DNA from: Deltaproteobacteria bacterium
GTDB taxonomy: Bacteria > Desulfobacterota > DSM-4660 > Desulfatiglandales > Desulfatiglandaceae
Direction of reading: 5' to 3'
DNA length: 10,094 nt
NCBI GenBank assembly: GCA_019307645.1
Contig: JAFDJF010000067.1
Coordinates: 1 to 10,094, forward strand
Below the pieces are notes generated by a model. That model was not told the origin of the DNA. It did no database searches and worked only from the letters and a program-made list of their open reading frames with translations. The position numbers and the translations under genes are program-made. Positions 6,193 through 10,094 of this stretch are shown here, in pieces; position 1 is the stretch's first letter; every line of letters begins with the position of its first letter.

Positions 6193-7245
6193 GTGGATGA
6201 AAAACTGAAACCCGTAAAAAGCATCATGGTACGGTGTCCCAACTGGGTCGGCGATATTGTCATGGCGACGCCATTATTTGAATGCCTCCGCGAGAATTTC
6301 CCGGATGCCGAGATCCACGCCTGTATCAAAAAATACGCACGTGGGATAATTGAAGACAGCCCATGGTTTGATGGTATAATTGCCTGTAACGATAAAAAAC
6401 TCCGTGGATTCGTGCAGACGATTAAAGAGATAAAAAAGCTGAAACCGGACATGACGATCCTTCTCCCGGGTTCAATCCGTTCCTTTCTGACTGCCAAACT
6501 CGGAGGTGCCGGCCTTATATATGGTTACAAAAGGAATATAAGAAGGTTTTTTATGTCCGGCGGTCCTGAGCCTGTTTGTACAAATGATGGGATTAAGCCG
6601 GTTCCCATGGTTTACTATTATCTGGAAATATGCCGGTATCTGGGCCTGAAAATCTCTGAAACTTCAAAACCAAAACTTTATGTTTCCGGTTCGTTGCAGG
6701 AAGAAGGTGAAAGGAAACTGCAGGAATACGGAATTTCAGAAAAAGACAGAGTTATCGGGCTGAATCCCGGTGCCAGTTTCGGTTCATCCAAATGCTGGCC
6801 GTCTGAAAATTTTGCCAGACTGGCGGAACTCATTGAGAGTGAGTTGCGCTGCAAGGTTATTCTCTTTGTCGGTCCGGGAGAAGAAGAAATTGCCAAAGCA
6901 ATTGTTGAAAAAAGCCGTGCGAAAATCATCGACACTGCTTCGGATATACTGGACCTTGCACAGCTTAAGCCTGTAATTAAAAGGTGCAATCTTTTGGTCA
7001 CCAATGATACCGGTCCGCGTCACTATGCAGTGGCATTTGATGTCCCTGTTGTTGTTTTGATGGGACCCACGAACCCTGCCTACACTGCTGCCAATCTGGA
7101 TCGCACGATCGTTATCAGGGAAGAAATTGACTGCTCGCCCTGCCATAAGAAAATTTGCCCCACGGACCACCGGTGCATGAAGGATATCACTCCTGAAAAG
7201 GTCTTTGAAGAAGTAAAAAAACTATTGAAGGAGTTTGATGCTTAA
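6193..7245 (+). CDS. waaF: ADP-heptose:LPS heptosyltransferase II-like glycosyltransferase (GT9)
   Basis: WaaF-type enzymes transfer a heptose from an ADP-heptose donor to the inner core of lipopolysaccharide on the cytoplasmic face of the inner membrane. From GTG 6193 the protein has 350 residues, close to E. coli WaaF (348). It shows the N-terminal block VRCPNWVGDIVMATP (13-27) with the expected catalytic-region D21, the donor-domain motif NPGASFGSSKCWP (191-203) and NDTGPRH (271-277). The ending has cysteines C314, C317, C322 and C328 in the CxxC-x4-C-x5-C pattern (DCSPCHKKICPTDHRCM) typical of heptosyltransferase II. The frame is open upstream to TTG 6094, which would add 33 residues but has no ribosome binding site; ATG 6226 would cut into the conserved start. 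It heads a glycan-type gene group, with the nearest following gene 217 bases away. The sugar specificity could differ from true heptose. Confidence 0.85.
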   Translation: MDEKLKPVKSIMVRCPNWVGDIVMATPLFECLRENFPDAEIHACIKKYARGIIEDSPWFDGIIACNDKKLRGFVQTIKEIKKLKPDMTILLPGSIRSFLTAKLGGAGLIYGYKRNIRRFFMSGGPEPVCTNDGIKPVPMVYYYLEICRYLGLKISETSKPKLYVSGSLQEEGERKLQEYGISEKDRVIGLNPGASFGSSKCWPSENFARLAELIESELRCKVILFVGPGEEEIAKAIVEKSRAKIIDTASDILDLAQLKPVIKRCNLLVTNDTGPRHYAVAFDVPVVVLMGPTNPAYTAANLDRTIVIREEIDCSPCHKKICPTDHRCMKDITPEKVFEEVKKLLKEFDA

Positions 7246-7247
7246 AC

Positions 7248-7400
7248 TGAGCGATTAGCCATTGGGTATTAGCTGTTAGCCAAATGAAAACAGGCCGTTA
7301 TCGGAAATTTTATGTTCACCTATTGGGTGATATGCCACAGATGGAAAATATATCGATATTTCAATCACCTAACGGCTGATTGCTAACCGCTAATCGCTCA
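7248..7400. repeat. 153-bp MITE-like inverted-repeat element
   Basis: The ends are the 12-bp perfect inverted repeats TGAGCGATTAGC (7248-7259) and GCTAATCGCTCA (7389-7400). The similarity continues inward, with 29 of 40 positions pairing. It starts 3 bases after the heptosyltransferase stop. There is no coding capacity, and no clear target-site duplication is visible. The interior has a short TCACC/GGTGA pair (7316-7330). A non-autonomous mobile element or a large bidirectional hairpin are both possible. Confidence 0.6.
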
Positions 7401-7405
7401 ACTTA

Positions 7406-7454
7406 GGGTTCGCGCAAAAATAAATTCGCATTTTGGCGCGAGCCTTTAGGTGAT
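7406..7454 (+). promoter_or_regulatory. Leader motif copy 2, hairpin and ribosome binding site before the second glycosyltransferase
   Basis: ATTTTGGCGCGAGCCTTTAG (7430-7449) is the second copy of the motif at 5953. GCGCGAGCCT (7436-7445) can pair with GGGTTCGCGC (7406-7415): eight Watson-Crick and two G-U pairs around a 20-base AT-rich loop. The hairpin ends just before the ribosome binding site AGGTGAT (7448-7454), which is 8 bases from ATG 7463. It therefore could affect translation or transcription elongation. Function is inferred. Confidence 0.45.
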
Positions 7455-7462
7455 GGATAGTC

Positions 7463-8953
7463 ATGAAGCCTGCTTTCTACAAAAACAAATGGGCGCGTCT
7501 TAAAGAAAAGGCGGATAAGGACAATCTCAACCACCTTGTCAACCAGATAGCCCTGTCTTTTCTGGATCATTATTTTTATAATGATCATCATGATGACGGT
7601 TATATTCATCTGCTCTGTGAGATTGCGACATTTTTCGATGATGACGAACTTAATAAAATAGGATCATCCGTACTTTTTGGCATTATAATCGAAGCGCTGT
7701 GCGACGATTTTGAAGAACTTCAGACCGAAGCGTACAACAGGGTGATCTGCCGGGTAATCTCCTTCTGCCGAACAATACCAACGGGTAAGGAACTGGATAA
7801 ACGACTCAAACACTTTGAATTGAAATCATACGAGGATCTTTTCAATCGCATAGAAAATATCCGTGCCTGCAGTGATGAATACAGAAAAATCGAGTCTTCC
7901 CCGGACAAGATCATTCTCCTTTCACGAGTGACCATAGGTGCCGACGTGGCGATCACCAGTGTATTAATTCAGCGCCTGCACCACATGTTCCCTGAATCTG
8001 AGATTATTGTCATCGGAAGCCATAAACTCTATGACATCTTCGGGGGAAATCCACATGTTAGAATAAAGCAAGTGAATTATTCCCGGCGCGGAAATCTGGT
8101 TGAGCGTTTCGCGAGCTGGTTTGCCGTGCTGGAGGCAGTCAGTGAGGAGTTCCGGGCGGGAATCTCAGCCAATATCTTCGTGGTTGATCCTGACTCCCGT
8201 CTTTCACAGCTTGGGGTTCTGCCATTTGTAGATTCTAAGAAATACCTGTTTTTCAACAGTCGCGGCAAGGATTCCTATCCGAAGAAAATGTCTATATCTG
8301 AACTTGCAAACCACTGGTTGGACAACGTTCTGGGAGAAATGGAATTCTGTTACCCAATGGTGTGGCTGCAGGAATCTAAACTTAACAACGCTTCGCGTTT
8401 TGCGACTGTCTTACGAAAAGCCGGATGCAGAAAAATCATCGTTGCCAACTTTGGAGTGGGGGAGAATTCACGAAAAAGGTTGGGCGGCGATTTTGAGGAA
8501 AAGCTGATATTGAAGCTCCTTGATGAGCCTGAAACGGTCATTGTTCTCGATCAGGGATTGGGGCATGAAGAACTTGAACGGTCAAAAGCGATTATCAAGA
8601 AAGTAGAAGAACACGGATTCACTACGAGATATGGCGAATTTGATTCCCTGGACGGCATCAACATCTCAAGAGGTATTGTTGGCGTTGTCAGTGGAATCGG
8701 TGAAATTGCAGCTCTCATTTCACAATGCGACGAGTTCATCGGCTACGATTCGGCATGCCAGCATATCGCGGCATCACTCGGTATACCCACTTACACCATC
8801 TTTGCAGGGAGCAACAATGCACGTTTTATCAGACGTTGGAGCGCATGCGGTCCGGCAAAAAGTAAGATTATCCATGTAGACACGCTGACCCATCCTCCGA
8901 TGTTCGATACAGAAGATATTATTACAAGAATAATTGATAGTCGCTCTGAATAA
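7463..8953 (+). CDS. GT9-like glycosyltransferase with an uncharacterised N-terminal helical domain
   Basis: The 496-residue protein is longer than usual GT9 enzymes (about 330-370). Residues about 148-490 resemble the GT-B heptosyltransferase fold: a first Rossmann strand DKIILLSRVTIGADVAIT (148-165), a central VVDPDSRLSQLG (240-251), a second-domain strand RKIIVANFGVGENSRK (323-338), and the donor-site region ISQCDEFIGYDSACQHIAAS (419-438), where GYDSACQH takes the place of the usual NDTGxxH. Residues 1-145 are a predicted helical, acidic extension with a histidine/aspartate-rich patch DHYFYNDHHDDGYIH (35-49); I do not recognise this domain. There is no signal peptide or membrane segment, so it is probably cytoplasmic. 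AGGTGAT precedes ATG 7463. Neighbours (WaaF-like transferase and radical SAM enzyme) suggest surface-glycan or lipid-glycan work. Activity is uncertain because the donor motif deviates. Confidence 0.7.
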   Translation: MKPAFYKNKWARLKEKADKDNLNHLVNQIALSFLDHYFYNDHHDDGYIHLLCEIATFFDDDELNKIGSSVLFGIIIEALCDDFEELQTEAYNRVICRVISFCRTIPTGKELDKRLKHFELKSYEDLFNRIENIRACSDEYRKIESSPDKIILLSRVTIGADVAITSVLIQRLHHMFPESEIIVIGSHKLYDIFGGNPHVRIKQVNYSRRGNLVERFASWFAVLEAVSEEFRAGISANIFVVDPDSRLSQLGVLPFVDSKKYLFFNSRGKDSYPKKMSISELANHWLDNVLGEMEFCYPMVWLQESKLNNASRFATVLRKAGCRKIIVANFGVGENSRKRLGGDFEEKLILKLLDEPETVIVLDQGLGHEELERSKAIIKKVEEHGFTTRYGEFDSLDGINISRGIVGVVSGIGEIAALISQCDEFIGYDSACQHIAASLGIPTYTIFAGSNNARFIRRWSACGPAKSKIIHVDTLTHPPMFDTEDIITRIIDSRSE

Positions 8954-8997
8954 TTTCAGATAATTGGTTCAAGGTTAAAAAGTTCCTTTTTTTGGAG

Positions 8998-9099
8998 CTT
9001 CTCCAATTTAGTTGGTGATTCTATGAGGATTCAAGGGTTCAAGGATTCTAGGATTCAAGTGGACCCCTGGACCCCTTTCTCCCAACTAATTGGGAGAAG
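8998..9099. repeat. 102-bp inverted-repeat element with 8-bp tandem units
   Basis: The ends 8998-9015 and 9082-9099 are inverted repeats pairing at 16 of 18 positions. Inside are four consecutive 8-bp units of consensus GGATTCAA (9027-9058), then two exact GGACCCCT units (9061-9076). The right end itself forms CTCCCAA-CTAA-TTGGGAG (9079-9096). AAGGGTTC (9033-9040) pairs with GAACCCTT (9099-9106). Short CC-T(6-7)-G stretches flank it (8985-8994 and 9103-9111). The hairpin plus the T6 run at 9105-9110 might also terminate transcription from upstream. Confidence 0.65.
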
Positions 9100-9140
9100 A
9101 ACCCTTTTTTGACACTTTTTGTTTCCTGGATGGATCACAG

Positions 9141-10094
9141 ATGAAGGTTCTTTTTATTTATCCAAATGCAGGATCACAACTGGGCTTTAATTACGGTGTG
9201 GCTCACATTTCGGCAGTATTAAAAAAGGCCGGGCATAACGTCGAATTCTGGCAAATGTGTGATGACCTTGGGCCGCTGCCGACAAAAGAAGAATTTATCA
9301 CATCATTAATAGCCTTACAGCCTGATATGGTTGGTTTTTCGGTGGTGACCAATCAATGGCAATATGCTTCCGAACTCGCCGGATGGGCTAGAGAGGCCAT
9401 TGACGTCCCACTTGTTTGCGGAGGAATCCATGCAACCATTGCCGCAAAAGAAGCCCTTGAGACCGGACTGTTCGACTACGTCTTTCTGGGTGAATGTGAA
9501 GACGCATTCCTGGAGTTCGTGGAAAGAACCGGCAGGGATGAAGCTGTTGAAGATATACGTAATATGGGGGTAATCGCCGACGGAAAAGTCAGGATCAACC
9601 CCGTGCGTCCACTGCCGAATCTTGAACGCCTGCCTTTCAAAGATTATGCTCTCTTTGACTTTCAGAAGATCATTGATGCCAAAGATGGATGGGTGGGTCT
9701 TATCGCTTCACGGGGATGTCCCTTCAGCTGCACTTACTGCTTCAACCATTTGATGGTAAAAAAATACCGAAGCGATCTGCAGTGCAGTTTTAAGGAACTC
9801 AACTATATCAGACACTTTAGCGTGAAGCAGATCATCGAAGAAATCGTATTTTTGCAGGACAACTACAAGAACATCTCCATGTTTATCTTTGATGATGACC
9901 TGTTCACTTTTGACAAAGATTACGTTGCCGAATTCAGTAAAGAATACAAGAAAGTTACCAATATCCCATTCGTTGTAAATGGACATGTGGGATTTTTTAG
10001 TGAAGACCGCGCACGTCATCTTGCAGACGCCGGATGCAGAATCATTAAATTCGGTGTCGAAAGTGGCAGCAAAAAAATCCGCACTCAAATAATG
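9141..10094 (+). CDS. B12-binding-domain radical SAM protein (partial, runs off the window)
   Basis: The frame from ATG 9141 stays open to the end of the window (318 codons, no stop). Residues 1-130 look like the N-terminal cobalamin-binding-type Rossmann domain of class B radical SAM enzymes: KVLFIYPNAGSQLGFNYGVA at the start, PDMVGFSVVT (61-70), VPLVCGGIHAT (89-99) and YVFLGECEDAF (113-123). A DxHxxG cobalamin motif is not seen, which is common in this group. The iron-sulfur site is RGCPFSCTYC (191-200), with C193, C197 and C200 in the CxxxCxxC pattern. FIFDDDLFTFD and IKFGVESGS (302-310) are typical later TIM-barrel segments. Such enzymes do methylations or other radical chemistry on unreactive substrates. 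The location after two glycosyltransferases suggests a glycan or lipid substrate, but none can be named. The ribosome binding site is weak (GGATGG, 9129-9134 region). Confidence 0.88.
   Translation, partial: MKVLFIYPNAGSQLGFNYGVAHISAVLKKAGHNVEFWQMCDDLGPLPTKEEFITSLIALQPDMVGFSVVTNQWQYASELAGWAREAIDVPLVCGGIHATIAAKEALETGLFDYVFLGECEDAFLEFVERTGRDEAVEDIRNMGVIADGKVRINPVRPLPNLERLPFKDYALFDFQKIIDAKDGWVGLIASRGCPFSCTYCFNHLMVKKYRSDLQCSFKELNYIRHFSVKQIIEEIVFLQDNYKNISMFIFDDDLFTFDKDYVAEFSKEYKKVTNIPFVVNGHVGFFSEDRARHLADAGCRIIKFGVESGSKKIRTQIM

Noticed and set aside
6036..6497. 153-codon open frame on the minus strand
   Set aside because: It is antisense to the well-supported WaaF-like gene, with basic, serine-rich low-quality composition and no recognisable motif.
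9027..9076. Short direct repeats that could suggest a CRISPR array
   Set aside because: The units are 8 bp and contiguous with no spacers; this is a tandem repeat, not a repeat-spacer array.
9708..10088. 126-codon open frame on the minus strand
   Set aside because: It lies antisense to the radical SAM domain, whose CxxxCxxC motif and later barrel segments fix the real frame.

Overview
The window looks like a chromosomal segment of a Gram-negative, diderm bacterium, most likely a Desulfobacterota (delta-proteobacterial) sulfate reducer or relative. This is an inference from three things: the proA-nadD-rsfS gene order, a sigma54-type response regulator next to a LivK-like binding protein, and palindromic intergenic repeats of a style I associate with that group. 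No rRNA or other definitive taxonomic marker is present. I see no tRNA, rRNA, CRISPR array or insertion-sequence transposase.

Region 1 (1-2598, + strand) is a housekeeping run. It holds the 3' end of proA (proline synthesis), nadD (NAD synthesis; TTG start behind a strong ribosome binding site), rsfS (ribosome silencing factor, overlapping nadD) and a secreted M48 metallopeptidase that overlaps rsfS by GTGA. The peptidase frame ends early, and a TPR-repeat frame continues in the -1 register. Together they match the layout of one BepA-like periplasmic protease of about 466 residues, so the gene appears split by a one-base frameshift at an A5 run near 1928-1932. Region 2 (2644-3861, +) is an orphan periplasmic substrate-binding protein of the branched-chain amino acid type. 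Region 3 (4255-5685, -) is an NtrC-type sigma54-dependent response regulator with no kinase beside it, convergent with the binding protein. The 393-bp gap between them holds a hairpin for each transcript, including two mutually exclusive inverted repeats.

Region 4 (about 5.7-10.1 kb, +) is an accessory-looking surface-glycan locus. It has a WaaF-like heptosyltransferase, a second GT9-fold protein with an unusual acidic and histidine-rich helical N-terminal extension, and the start of a B12-binding-type radical SAM enzyme that runs off the window. Every gap here carries palindromic or MITE-like DNA: a two-hairpin cruciform (5722-5856), a 153-bp element with 12-bp perfect ends (7248-7400), and a 102-bp element with 18-bp inverted ends around exact 8-bp tandem units (8998-9099). 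A 20-bp sequence (19/20 identical) also lies in the leaders of both glycosyltransferase genes and is the best candidate for a shared regulatory signal.

The most interesting points are the split BepA-like gene, the shared leader motif, the 8-bp-period inverted-repeat element, and the GT9 protein with an unrecognised N-terminal domain beside a radical SAM enzyme. No complete, clearly new biological system can be claimed from this sequence alone.
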